Shown: piece by piece, positions 1 to 8,703 of the stretch
Layout of the letters: each line of letters starts with the position of its first letter
Numbering within the stretch: position 1 is the first letter of the stretch
Assembly (NCBI RefSeq): GCF_000827125.1
Contig: NZ_CP010311.1
Span: forward strand, 2,480,001 to 2,544,000
Direction: 5' to 3'
Source: Geoalkalibacter subterraneus
GTDB lineage: Bacteria; Desulfobacterota; Desulfuromonadia; Desulfuromonadales; Geoalkalibacteraceae
Length of the DNA stretch: 64,000 nt
Notes under the pieces: model-generated
What the model saw: the letters and a program-made list of their open reading frames with translations, nothing else
Databases searched by the model: none
What the model was told of the DNA's origin: nothing
Program-made: the position numbers and the translations under genes

Positions 1-1
1 C

Positions 2-754
2 GGTTTCACGTTGCGCGACCTGGTGTCCTACAATGAAAAACACAATGAGGCCAACGGCGAGGACAATCAGGACGGCAGCGACGACAACCGCTCCTGGAAC
101 TGCGGCGCAGAAGGGCCGACTGACGATCCCGATATTCAACGTATGCGCGCACGCCAGCAACGCAATTTCCTCGCCACCCTGCTGCTGTCGCAGGGGGTGC
201 CGATGCTGCTGGGGGGCGATGAGATCGGCCGCACCCAGCAAGGCAACAACAACGCTTACTGCCAGGACAATGAGATCTCCTGGTACGACTGGGACAAGAT
301 CGACGAAGACCTGCTTCAATTCTGCCGGGATCTGATCTCTTTTCGCGCCCATCACCCGGTATTCCGGCGGCGGCGGTGGTTTCAGGGGCGGGAGATTCAC
401 GGCGCCGAGGTCACCGACATTGCCTGGTTCACCCTCGAGGGCGAGCAGATGGATGAGGAAAACTGGGGCGAAGGCTATGCCAAGACTTTAGGAGTCTATC
501 TCAACGGCAAAGCCATCCCCAACCCGAACCCCAAAGGAGAGCCGGTCACCGATGACAGCTTCTACCTGATCTTCAACGCCCATCACGACTCCCTGGAATT
601 TATTCTGCCCGCACAATCCTGGGGGCGGAACTGGGTCATTGAATTCGACACCTGCGACGGCTGCCATGAAACATCCCAATCGTATGAAGCCGGGAAAACG
701 ATTAAAGTCGACGCACGTTCATTGACGGTGCTGCGCTGCACCGACGAGGACTGA
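2..754 (+). CDS. glgX: Glycogen debranching enzyme GlgX, C-terminal part (5' end outside window)
   Basis: The frame is open from the first bases of the window and reads GFTLRDLVSYNEKHNEANGE, a stretch conserved in GlgX/isoamylase-type GH13 debranching enzymes, followed by GGDEIGRTQQGNNNAYCQD and NEISWYDWD, also diagnostic of the family. The enzyme hydrolyses alpha-1,6 branch points of phosphorylase-trimmed glycogen in the cytoplasm. Only about 250 residues are visible: the end of the catalytic barrel and the C-terminal beta domain. The catalytic aspartate and glutamate lie upstream, outside the window. No terminator hairpin is obvious after the stop; a MITE starts 58 bp downstream. Family identification is firm; the full start cannot be given. 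Confidence 0.93.
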   Translation, partial: GFTLRDLVSYNEKHNEANGEDNQDGSDDNRSWNCGAEGPTDDPDIQRMRARQQRNFLATLLLSQGVPMLLGGDEIGRTQQGNNNAYCQDNEISWYDWDKIDEDLLQFCRDLISFRAHHPVFRRRRWFQGREIHGAEVTDIAWFTLEGEQMDEENWGEGYAKTLGVYLNGKAIPNPNPKGEPVTDDSFYLIFNAHHDSLEFILPAQSWGRNWVIEFDTCDGCHETSQSYEAGKTIKVDARSLTVLRCTDED

Positions 755-812
755 TCGCATGGGTTGGCTGTCTGAACGGTGGGAGGACCTGATATCACGA
801 GGGGCCACTCAA

Positions 813-1182
813 GGGGACGCTGGTAACTTATGTAACTTTTTCCCCATCCGCAATTGCCCACATCTTCCGAATCGCTTTGATGACCGTAACGTACGTGCGG
901 CCGCTCATTCTTCCCAACGCCATCAACGCCGACTCGAGTTCTTTATGCGCGCCTTCGAAAAGTTGCGCTTGGGCGGCATTCGGCCGCCTACTGCTACACG
1001 AGGCAAGAACATCGTGGACAAAACCGAGCCGATTGGTTTTACCAGGAAAGGTCTCGCACCCCTCGATGCCTCGAGCCATGACGTGATGGGATAAGCCCGG
1101 TGCCTGGATTCTCGGTTGCCGTGGCATGATTTCCCTCTAATTGCATCAAAACACGAAAAGTTACAAAAGTTACCTGCGTCCC
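813..1182 (-). mobile_element. RAYT-derived 370-bp MITE, copy 1
   Basis: The ends are imperfect terminal inverted repeats of about 28 bp: the left end reads ggggacgctggtaactta, and the right end (about 1155-1182) is its near complement, with acgcagg for acgctgg. The minus strand carries a 99-codon open frame (828-1127) that begins MPRQPRIQAPGLSHHVMARG, the N-terminus of REP-associated Y1 transposases (RAYT/IS200-like). It then jumps to a C-terminal segment ending GRTYVTVIKAIRKMWAI, so the HUH/tyrosine core is deleted. Copy 2 at 2747-3116 aligns end to end with the same internal junction. I therefore infer a non-autonomous element mobilised in trans rather than an independent pseudogene. No target duplication is seen, as expected for this class. 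Confidence 0.75.
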
Positions 1183-1208
1183 TAACGGTCTGGCCCATTT
1201 TTGCAGCA

Positions 1209-2366
1209 TCACTCGGCGCTGAAATCAAACCGTAGATTCGACCCGGTAGTGATGAGGTTGAGATTCGGGCCGCGCTTGAGGCGCGTGGGGCGGAAGTCCT
1301 TGACTTGGGCGTTGGCCAGGTTGATTTCGCCGTCGAGGGTGACGTTGTGCCAAAGAATATGGTTCCCTTTGAAATTTTCACCTTCAATTTGGTTGATTTC
1401 AGAATCCTGTATGATCATTTCTTCTGCTGAACCGTCCCAGAGAGAAAGGTAATGGATTCGGCTGTTAACAAGTGTGACATGAGGCATATTTGCTTCGCTG
1501 AGGCCGAAAACAAAAAATTCCGAGTCACGGGCAGAAACTTTTGGGATAACCGACCTTGCAAAGGACACTTTCATTCGACTATTGGAGATGCGGACATTGG
1601 CAGCCTGCACCGAGGCCAAGGAAACTCCACGTACCATGTCAACATCTTCAAAAGTAATGCTTTTGGCCGATGCCTGATTGAACCGTACAGGACTTTCACC
1701 TTGCTTGGCCCGGCGGAGGATAATGTCGGAGAAGTGACTGTAACCAAAGTTAACTTCTTCCAGCGTACCCCCTTCAATCACAAGTGATTGCAAGTTGTCT
1801 AGACCCATCATGTTTACGCCAGAAAGAATTGTGTTTTTGAATTTAAAGGGTATCCTGCTGTCGGTAAAAGAGGATCTCCTTGTAAAGTCAGATAATTCAA
1901 TAAATAGTTCATTTCCTTCCAAACCATCAAACTCACTCTCAATCGACTTGCTGTTAATAATTTTTACATTGATGACTATGCTTTGAAGAAAATTAGATTT
2001 TATAAATTCACAATCTTCGAAAACTGTGTCAGTAAACTCAGCTTCCCAAAATTTACAATTTATGAATTTGCAGTTGATAAATTTTGTTTTTCTGAATTTC
2101 GAGTGTTCGGCAGTGATATTTTCAAACGTGACACCTTGAAAAGTTGCACCGTTAAAAATCACCCCTTCGAGATCAAAATCCTGAACTTTTAAATTTTTCA
2201 ATTCAACAGAATTGGTATTTGTATATTCGTTTAGTTTTTTTACATCACTAAAATATTCTTGCCAGTTTTTACGGAAATCATTGTCAAATACGTTCATGGC
2301 TAAGCTGACTCCAGAAATAAAAAATAAAACTAATAACGCTAAAAAAATAACTTTTTTCCAAAACAT
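1209..2366 (-). CDS. Membrane-anchored pentapeptide-repeat protein
   Basis: This 385-residue protein has one N-terminal hydrophobic segment (about residues 5-23, a signal anchor or signal peptide). Degenerate pentapeptide-repeat sequence follows (FDLEGVIFNGATFQGVTF, then KFRKTKFINCKFINCKFWEA), with Phe or Leu recurring every fifth residue, typical of a right-handed quadrilateral beta-helix. Repeat-like spacing continues weakly to the C-terminus. Such proteins are structural or protein-binding; none of the residues indicates catalysis. It starts with ATG after AAAGGA and lies 2 bp after the truncated gene at 2369. The 5' half is conspicuously AT-rich compared with neighbours, suggesting transfer. 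Position at the distal end of the vgrG island makes an accessory or immunity-like role possible but unproven. Confidence 0.75.
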   Translation of the reverse strand: MFWKKVIFLALLVLFFISGVSLAMNVFDNDFRKNWQEYFSDVKKLNEYTNTNSVELKNLKVQDFDLEGVIFNGATFQGVTFENITAEHSKFRKTKFINCKFINCKFWEAEFTDTVFEDCEFIKSNFLQSIVINVKIINSKSIESEFDGLEGNELFIELSDFTRRSSFTDSRIPFKFKNTILSGVNMMGLDNLQSLVIEGGTLEEVNFGYSHFSDIILRRAKQGESPVRFNQASAKSITFEDVDMVRGVSLASVQAANVRISNSRMKVSFARSVIPKVSARDSEFFVFGLSEANMPHVTLVNSRIHYLSLWDGSAEEMIIQDSEINQIEGENFKGNHILWHNVTLDGEINLANAQVKDFRPTRLKRGPNLNLITTGSNLRFDFSAE

Positions 2367-2368
2367 GG

Positions 2369-2746
2369 TTAATTATTCCTTTGGCGAAGCTGGTAACTAT
2401 ATTCTCGAGACCAAAATTTTGCTCGCCACTTATGGTCAGGGATTTCACCATTTTCTTTATGCCGCATAATCCGCCACGTCGAGGGATTCTGCAAGGCACT
2501 TGCTGAATTAGAGATATCTTTCCCGCTGTGATTATAAAAGCCAACCTGGATGTTCCAAGGCGAGTCAAAATCGTAGTCACTGAATCCATTGCGATCCGTT
2601 AAGCACCCACCGTTAAATTTAATCGACAGAAAAATCGTTGGAATCGCGTAATCCTCTTGCATCTGAAGAATTAAACGCCGGCTGAAAGAAATACGGATTT
2701 TCTCTCCTCCGCCCACTGATGATAGACTGGCTTTGAGTGGTTTTAA
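2369..2746 (-). pseudogene. Truncated unknown gene, 5' end cut by MITE copy 2
   Basis: An open frame enters from the MITE boundary at 2746 and ends at 2369, 2 bp before the pentapeptide gene. The longest start inside it is a GTG at 2716, giving 115 residues, but the frame is open upstream to the element, so the original N-terminus is probably lost. The residues show a beta-rich pattern (AIPTIFLSIKFNGG, FDSPWNIQVGFYNHSG) and an acidic-basic tail. I do not recognise the family. AT-rich composition matches the pentapeptide gene, so the two probably arrived together. Confidence 0.5.
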
Positions 2747-3116
2747 GGGGACGCTGGTAACTTATGTAACTTTTCCCCCATACCCAATTGCCCATATCTT
2801 CCGAATCGCGTTGATGACTGCAACGTACGTGCGGCCGCTCATTCTTCCCAACTCCATCAACGCCGCCTCGACTTCTTTATGCGCGCGTTAGAAAAATTGC
2901 GCTCGGCGACACTCCCCCGTCTGCTGCGACCCGCGGCAGGGTCATCGTGGACAAAAACGAACCGATCGGTCTTCCCATGAAAGATCTTGCACATCTCGAT
3001 GCCTCGAGCCATGACGCGATGGGTTAAACCCGGAGCATGGATTCTTGGCTGACGTGGCATGGCTCCCTCCTGATTACATAAAAAACACAAAAAGTTACAA
3101 AAGTTACCAGCGTCCC
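2747..3116 (-). mobile_element. RAYT-derived 370-bp MITE, copy 2
   Basis: The left end ggggacgctggtaactta and the right end (3090-3116) are inverted repeats over 27 bp with one mismatch. The minus strand encodes a Y1-transposase N-terminus (MPRQPRIHAPGLTHRVMARG). The C-terminal segment is present but frame-shifted (RTYVAVINAIRKIWAIG is in another frame). Length and internal deletion junction match copy 1. The element separates the remnant of a second alpha/beta-hydrolase gene (3117-3198) from a truncated unknown gene (2369-2746), so its insertion, or recombination at it, broke the vgrG island. Confidence 0.78.
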
Positions 3117-3198
3117 TTGGTATGGAGATAGTCGCTGCGGTCGAATTCCCCGGTGGCGCGTTTGAGGTTGTCTTCCCAATACCCGGCGACTGGCTGCA
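3117..3198 (-). pseudogene. Remnant of a second DUF900-like hydrolase gene
   Basis: The minus strand between the lipoprotein stop and MITE copy 2 reads WEDNLKRATGEFDRSDYLH, which aligns with residues 157-174 of the intact hydrolase at 4376-5893 (MEDNLNRATGLFNRDDYRKF). The match is also visible at DNA level (gcggttgaggttgtcttcc-like stretches in both). The remnant has no start and is cut exactly where the MITE begins. It shows that a paralogous effector gene once followed the lipoprotein gene. Confidence 0.7.
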
Positions 3199-3206
3199 AC
3201 AGCCTC

Positions 3207-4379
3207 CTACCGATCCGCCTCCCACATCTTGTTGAGTTCCTTCGTTTCGGAATCGTACTTATAAACAATAATGCCGCCTCCATACTGCTGGCCCATGACC
3301 AGAATGCCCGCTTCGGGTGCGGTGTCCATGGCGGCGTTGCGATGGTAGTCGCGCACAGCGGGCAGGGGGTCGCGGCCCAGGTAGAGGTATTTCAGCGGCA
3401 GGGGGCTGTTGATGTGGTAGAGCACGGCGTAGGGAGAATTGGTGAGAAAGCAAAGGTAATGCTCGGCATCAATAAAGCGAATGGTTAGAATCGCCTCATT
3501 GGAGTTGAGGTCGGGGGGCGTTGGTATCAGACCTGTTTTATCGTACCACTTGTCAGGATTGTCACTTGTGTCCTTTGTCCAGATTCCATGGAAAAGACTG
3601 GCTAGGCGATGGACTTCTGCACCGGTGTCGGTGCGCCAGGCAAAACCAAGCCCATTCTCGCAGCCGCCGACCACAAATTTGCCATCAGGGCTCAATGTGG
3701 CTGTGGTTTTGACGGAGTTTCCGGGGAATTTGAAAAGTGGGTGCTCGGACGGCAATTCCCACAGAACCACACCGGCGTAATTACTGAAAATCTGCTCGGG
3801 GTTGACTGGTGGAGTCTCCTGGATTGGCTTCTTGTCGCGCGTATCAAGACCGCTTCCAGCAGACAATAAATATCGCGCATCGGGTGACAAGGTGAGATTG
3901 ATTAGCTTGCCGGTGCCGAGAAAACTCGGCGAATTGCCGTCTTGCTTGATGGGCTGCAAGTCTTCGCCATGTCCAAAAAAGATATTCCAGGTGGCGTCAC
4001 TGGCAACATATCTGCCGAGATCGGCACTTAAGACATGTCCATAAGTGGGAAAATGCTTGAAAGTTTCGACGATTTTTCCGTCGAGGTTTTGGACGTAAAC
4101 CACATCGTCCAAATCCTGCCAGACAATGATCTCGCGCCCTTTGACGAAATAGGCACTGTAGATATTGCTATTGTCCGCCAAAACTTGCTTGGTGCGATTT
4201 TCAATATCCCAGAGTATCAAACGGTTGTCCTGATGTGAACTCACGGCATACCTGCCGTCCGCCGAAACGCTCACGACCATGAGAATTGAAGGAGCCGCCT
4301 GGGTGGCTTGCCCATCTGAGCGGCAGCCCGCCAGAAGCAGGAGCGAAAAAATAGCGATTAAGGCTGCGAAACGCTTCAT
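3207..4379 (-). CDS. WD40-like beta-propeller lipoprotein, candidate T6SS immunity protein
   Basis: The 390-residue product starts with a lipoprotein signal peptide (LLLLAGC, lipidated Cys at about residue 19). The mature part carries WD40/TolB-like blades: VSADGRYAVSSHQDNRLILWD, LSPDARYLLSAGSG, LSPDGKFVVGGCENGLGFAW. It has no catalytic motif. The ATG overlaps the stop of the hydrolase gene by 4 bp and is preceded by GGAG, so the two are translationally coupled. In T6SS vgrG islands a surface or periplasmic lipoprotein encoded directly after a lipase effector is commonly the cognate immunity protein (Tli); that role is inferred here from position and localisation only. A plain structural propeller lipoprotein is the alternative. 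Confidence 0.72.
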   Translation of the reverse strand: MKRFAALIAIFSLLLLAGCRSDGQATQAAPSILMVVSVSADGRYAVSSHQDNRLILWDIENRTKQVLADNSNIYSAYFVKGREIIVWQDLDDVVYVQNLDGKIVETFKHFPTYGHVLSADLGRYVASDATWNIFFGHGEDLQPIKQDGNSPSFLGTGKLINLTLSPDARYLLSAGSGLDTRDKKPIQETPPVNPEQIFSNYAGVVLWELPSEHPLFKFPGNSVKTTATLSPDGKFVVGGCENGLGFAWRTDTGAEVHRLASLFHGIWTKDTSDNPDKWYDKTGLIPTPPDLNSNEAILTIRFIDAEHYLCFLTNSPYAVLYHINSPLPLKYLYLGRDPLPAVRDYHRNAAMDTAPEAGILVMGQQYGGGIIVYKYDSETKELNKMWEADR

Positions 4380-5893
4380 CGGTAGGCTCCAAACCCTGTA
4401 GAATCAAGAAGCAATGCCATAATCCGGTCCTGATAAACCTTCGCAAACAGCAAGTCGCTTGGAATCCTCATCCCCGAATGACTGAACAGCCAGAGGTTTT
4501 GGTTGACCAAGGCGAGCTTGCCCTCGTCTCGCATACGCCGAACAAACAAATCATTCTCAATCTCTGGCCCCTCATACCCCATGGCAGGGCGCGGCTTTTT
4601 GTTCTCGTACTCGGTCCGGGCCAGCGCCCGAAAGGTTTTCATTGAGTCGACGGCCATCTCCCGGGTGATGCGCTGACCATAGAACATAGCGCCGAGGCCC
4701 GGCAACGCGTATTCGTACCGCCTGGGCAGAAGATGGTCGGTGAACAGGCCGTTGCCGTCCCGGGCGATTTCTTCCTGAAGTGCCTGTTCGATCCTTGGTA
4801 GATTGTCCTGGATCCAGTTGCTCGCTTTTTGTACCGGGGCGCGCGTCGGCGAGGAAATCACCTCCGTGCCCGGCGCACCCGCAATGGTCGCAACATTGTA
4901 AATGCCCCCCATTTTTCCGCTCAGAGCTTCCCGCCACTCCCCCGCCGCAAGATCTTCTTGGAAAGATTGATCGTCGGCATGGGGCCCAAGTATATTGTCG
5001 CGGTTGGAATGGAGCACGACGATTTTCTTGGCGGCGCGATGAGCGTGGATGAAGTTCCAGTTGCGCAGGACGCTCGAGTCCTTGCCGGGATCGCTGGAGA
5101 GGGCCGTGTCGGGCACAGCGGGCTGCCACATGAAGGCGTGGGCGATGCACTCCAGGCGCCCGGGCATTTGGCCCAGCAGATTCATGGCGACCAGCAGTAC
5201 GCGGTTGCCCAAGCTGTGGGCGATAATGTTGACGGCGATGCCTGCGCCGACCAGTTGATCAATGAGTCCGGCCAGTACGAAACCGGCATCATTGGCTCTG
5301 CTTTCTGCGGCCATGTAGTCGAGCGCAAACACATCGCCTGACCAGGCCAGATGAATCATCCGGGTGAATTTGCGGTAGTCGTCGCGGTTGAACAGCCCAG
5401 TGGCGCGGTTGAGGTTGTCTTCCATGTGGATGAACCAGTTGTGACCATCACTGCCGTTGAGATTCTCCAGGTCGATGCCGGCATACAGATGAGGATACCG
5501 TTCCTGCCAGCGACGGTATTGGCGCGCCAGGGTGTCGCGGTCGCGATATGTGGTGGCAAACTTGTCGTTATAGGATAGCCGCGGGGCTATGGTCTGGTTT
5601 CGCAAGATGTCGTGGCCCCAGTCAAACAATTGCACATGGTGGGAGAAACGGCCATAGGGGACATTGAATCCATGGATGAAAATGGTGGCGTTGTTGCCGT
5701 TTTTTTGAAAGTAGCGGAGTTCATCCTCCCGTAAGAGATCGCGTGCCGAGGGATCGGCGCCGGGTTGGCGATCTTCGCGCGCATTGACGATGACGGCCGG
5801 TGCAACGTCCCAAGAAGTGCAGCGCGGACGGGGGCTGGCAATGCGTATGATCGCCTCATTGGAGGGGTTTGTCAGTTGGGTACTCATGGGCAT
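4376..5893 (-). CDS. DUF900-like alpha/beta hydrolase, candidate T6SS lipase effector
   Basis: The product (505 residues from the first ATG, 503 from the second at 5887) contains TIFIHGFNVPYG (residues 70-81; oxyanion-hole HG) and IIAHSLGNRVL (nucleophile Ser227), the signature of the DUF900-type alpha/beta-hydrolase family. No signal peptide is present. The first ATG overlaps the vgrG stop as TAATG, so expression is coupled to the spike protein, the usual arrangement for VgrG-delivered phospholipase (Tle) effectors. The substrate, a phospholipid of a rival cell, is inference. A second, destroyed copy is detectable at 3117-3198. Catalytic Asp and His cannot be assigned with certainty by eye. 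Confidence 0.8.
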   Translation of the reverse strand: MPMSTQLTNPSNEAIIRIASPRPRCTSWDVAPAVIVNAREDRQPGADPSARDLLREDELRYFQKNGNNATIFIHGFNVPYGRFSHHVQLFDWGHDILRNQTIAPRLSYNDKFATTYRDRDTLARQYRRWQERYPHLYAGIDLENLNGSDGHNWFIHMEDNLNRATGLFNRDDYRKFTRMIHLAWSGDVFALDYMAAESRANDAGFVLAGLIDQLVGAGIAVNIIAHSLGNRVLLVAMNLLGQMPGRLECIAHAFMWQPAVPDTALSSDPGKDSSVLRNWNFIHAHRAAKKIVVLHSNRDNILGPHADDQSFQEDLAAGEWREALSGKMGGIYNVATIAGAPGTEVISSPTRAPVQKASNWIQDNLPRIEQALQEEIARDGNGLFTDHLLPRRYEYALPGLGAMFYGQRITREMAVDSMKTFRALARTEYENKKPRPAMGYEGPEIENDLFVRRMRDEGKLALVNQNLWLFSHSGMRIPSDLLFAKVYQDRIMALLLDSTGFGAYR

Positions 5894-8547
5894 TACTCCC
5901 CGGCCTCGAAAAACATGGGTTCACCGTCGGCCAGTAATTGCCAGGGACCGACCGGGACTTTCTCGAAAATGACCTCTCCTGCCCGAATCTGGGACACGTG
6001 GCAACGCCCGCCTGCATCGACCAGATGATAGGCACCACCGTCGTGCAGGGGCAAGCCCTCCCAATTTCTGGGCGTGAAAATCAGTGTCGTGGTGAGGTGC
6101 AGTCCAGGGGATCGCGCCGAGCAGGCCGCGCCGACGACCACCTCGAAGACGTAGGTGAGGGGCTGCGGATCAAGGGCGTTGGCGTCGTTGTACAAATCTT
6201 CCTGAACCTGCTCCGCCGAGCGCTGCCAAGACAGACGATAAAGGCCGAAGCCGTCATCGAGGGTGAAGGGGATCCGGTCGACCTGGCGGCTGCTTCCATC
6301 GGCATTGACCTCGAAAATACGCACTTCACCGCCTTCACCGCCGCGAAAATTCTTGACCGTGAACAGCGCTTCAGCTGGCTCACCCAAGGGCACGGATTGG
6401 CTGCCCCAGGCCGGATAGACGATGCAGGCATCCCCCTCGTGCGCCAACACATTGATCGCCTGCGCCTCGAGCGGCTTGGCAACACCCGTCGCCGGCATCG
6501 CTTCCGCCCCGCCGATCTGGTAACTGGTGGGTCCGTTGAGACAGGCGCCGCCCTGGCCGGCAAAGCTCACGCTTTTGCCGTAGATGCGCACGTCGCCTGC
6601 GGCAGTGACGATGAAGCCGCCGCCGTTCTGGGAAAAGGTTATATCACCGCCGCCCTGGCCCTGAATGTCGATCTTCCTGGCCGCTTGAATGTGAACGGCA
6701 CCGTTGAGAACGCTGAAGGTCGCCTCGGGGCCGCGCACGGTGAGATTCTGCCCCCTGGCAACATCGAATCGCAGACACTGGGCGCTTGTCATTTCGGTGT
6801 TCTGGGCGCTCTCCAGGTTCAGGTTTGAGGCGGCCTGATAACGGTGATCGCTGGCGGCCTGATGATGGATTTCGGCGCTGCGGGTTCGGGTGGCATGACG
6901 ATTTTCGACGGTGTGACTGCGATCGCTGCCGCTTTGCTCGGTGAGGCTGTCGCCGCATTGAATTTTCTGCGTCTTTTCGGCCCGTATCTGCATGGCGCCC
7001 TGGTGGCTGGCTAGCGCGATGCGATGACCAAGGGCTGTGGCGTTGAGTTCGAGGATATTATTACCGGCGAAGGTGGAGAGCCCTATGACCTCATGCTCGC
7101 GGCGGTCATCCATGAGCAGCTGGTTGTCAGCGGCTGTGCGCAGGATATTCTGCGCGGGATTGTCCCCTGTCACAGGACTGGGTGTGGCCGGATTGGGCAG
7201 CGCGCCCATCAGGACGGGACGGTCGGGATCGCCGTTGAGACAGCTCAGCAGCACCTCGGCCCCATCGCGCAGCGGCGAGTGCCAGCCGCAAGCCTGCTCC
7301 CCCGGCGGTCCGCCGAGAGGCGCAAGGCGATGCAGAGGGATACTGGCTTCACCAAGTGCTGCCGCGCCCTGGTCGAAATGGGCGCGAACCGGGGTATGTC
7401 CCTGTTCATCGAGGGGAGCATAGGTCCCACTGCCTTCGATGCGCGCGCTGAAGGTAAACGGGATGCGGGGGCGTGTAGGCCACGGGGGCCGGAAAGGGAT
7501 CTCGCGGGGGATCAGATTTGCCTCGCAGTTCAAGGCCAGATCGTCCCCCGCGGCCTGGGCGCCCGCCCGCTGGCTCAGTTGCAGGCTCACCTCTTGAACC
7601 AGATAATCATCACCATACTGTTGCAGGAAAACGCCAGCGTCCAGGCTTATAACCTGTCCGACGCGCAGATCGGCCACGTCGGTTTGCGCCTGCAGTTCAA
7701 AGCTGCAAGCCTTCGCTTGCTGCGCTTCGGTGCGCGCGATCTGCTCGGCTTCGTTGAGATCCTCCACACCGGTGGCGTACCGATAGCGGCGCATGCGCCC
7801 CTGCCCGCCGTTTGAAGCCTGCGCGTACAGGGAACAGGAAGGCTGCAGCCGGCTTTTCTCCTGCACCTCAAACAGATCGGCCACCATCCGCCGGCGCACC
7901 TGCAGCGCACGCACGCCGCAGCTCTCAGGTTCCATCCCCGCCCCAGGCCGATATTGCAGCGCTGCACCGGGCCGCTCGCAGAGATTCCCATTATGGTCGC
8001 TGAAGCACAACAACTCACCGTCGGTGCCCGCCTCGCTCCAATAAAAAATCCCCGCTCGGGCCAGCAGGCGAGAGATAAAATCAAAATCGCTCTCATTGAC
8101 CTGCAGTGTCCAGGGCTGCACTGGATAATGACGGCTCAAGCGCAGGCGCAGGCGGTCATCGACGATTCCGTGTGACGCCAGGACCGCCCTCAGAATCTGC
8201 GGTAAACTCTGATGAAGAAAGATGCGCGTGTCATGCTGCAGACGCAGACGCGCCAGAGAAGATTCCACGGTGAGACTGAAACAGCGGCAGCCATCATGGT
8301 GGGGATCTTTTTCCTCAAGAGAGGTCACCACGCCACAGATGATGCGACAACCACCGTCGCTGCCGACAATCGAAATCCGCGCCGGCAGATCGAGCAGCTG
8401 CGCGCAGGAGATTTCCGGTGCAGTAAGAATATCGAGATGATAACAGAAAGGCTGGGAAAGTCCTTCTCGGCCCGAAAGAGCCAGAGCGGACAGATCGAGG
8501 CCGCCCACCTCGACGGACAGGCGGGCAGAGTTGAAAATCGATGACAT
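5893..8547 (-). CDS. vgrG: T6SS spike protein VgrG with C-terminal extension
   Basis: About 884 residues. The N-terminal half is the gp27-like VgrG fold (PFCYHLDILTAPEI, DFISRLLARAGIFYW). It is followed by the gp5 OB-fold (PVRAHFDQG, LNGDPDRPVLMGALPNP), then a DUF2345-like beta-helix (GGDITFSQNGGGFIVTAAGDVRIYGKSVSFAG, shown in part). The last 190 residues are an extension that may adapt the effector. I chose the ATG at 8547 because CCTGGAGGGGGAGC lies just upstream; a longer frame reaches 8601 without a site. No tssA-M genes are in the window, so this is an orphan vgrG island that depends on a secretion apparatus encoded elsewhere. Confidence 0.92.
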   Translation of the reverse strand: MSSIFNSARLSVEVGGLDLSALALSGREGLSQPFCYHLDILTAPEISCAQLLDLPARISIVGSDGGCRIICGVVTSLEEKDPHHDGCRCFSLTVESSLARLRLQHDTRIFLHQSLPQILRAVLASHGIVDDRLRLRLSRHYPVQPWTLQVNESDFDFISRLLARAGIFYWSEAGTDGELLCFSDHNGNLCERPGAALQYRPGAGMEPESCGVRALQVRRRMVADLFEVQEKSRLQPSCSLYAQASNGGQGRMRRYRYATGVEDLNEAEQIARTEAQQAKACSFELQAQTDVADLRVGQVISLDAGVFLQQYGDDYLVQEVSLQLSQRAGAQAAGDDLALNCEANLIPREIPFRPPWPTRPRIPFTFSARIEGSGTYAPLDEQGHTPVRAHFDQGAAALGEASIPLHRLAPLGGPPGEQACGWHSPLRDGAEVLLSCLNGDPDRPVLMGALPNPATPSPVTGDNPAQNILRTAADNQLLMDDRREHEVIGLSTFAGNNILELNATALGHRIALASHQGAMQIRAEKTQKIQCGDSLTEQSGSDRSHTVENRHATRTRSAEIHHQAASDHRYQAASNLNLESAQNTEMTSAQCLRFDVARGQNLTVRGPEATFSVLNGAVHIQAARKIDIQGQGGGDITFSQNGGGFIVTAAGDVRIYGKSVSFAGQGGACLNGPTSYQIGGAEAMPATGVAKPLEAQAINVLAHEGDACIVYPAWGSQSVPLGEPAEALFTVKNFRGGEGGEVRIFEVNADGSSRQVDRIPFTLDDGFGLYRLSWQRSAEQVQEDLYNDANALDPQPLTYVFEVVVGAACSARSPGLHLTTTLIFTPRNWEGLPLHDGGAYHLVDAGGRCHVSQIRAGEVIFEKVPVGPWQLLADGEPMFFEAGE

Positions 8548-8668
8548 GCTCCCCCTCCAGGGATAAAACCATTTCAGTAAAAATTGCAGCAATAAGCGCA
8601 CAGGGGCTCATTAATACTCGTGCTGCAGAAAAAAATCAAGGATTTTACTAATAGGAGGCGGGATCAAC

Positions 8669-8695
8669 GGGGGCTCCGAAGAATCGGAGCCCCCC
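8669..8695 (-). terminator. Rho-independent-type hairpin after the hcp remnant
   Basis: A perfect 11-bp stem (gggggctccga / tcggagccccc) with a 4-nt loop lies 9 bp beyond the stop of the decayed hcp fragment on the minus strand. It was probably the original hcp terminator and now also separates transcription from the vgrG promoter region. Confidence 0.65.
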
Positions 8696-8703
8696 TGTAT
8701 TAA

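Noticed and set aside
828-1127. Intact 99-residue transposase on the minus strand
   Set aside because: It keeps only the first about 40 and last about 45 residues of a Y1 transposase; the HUH and Tyr core are missing and the same deletion occurs in the second copy.
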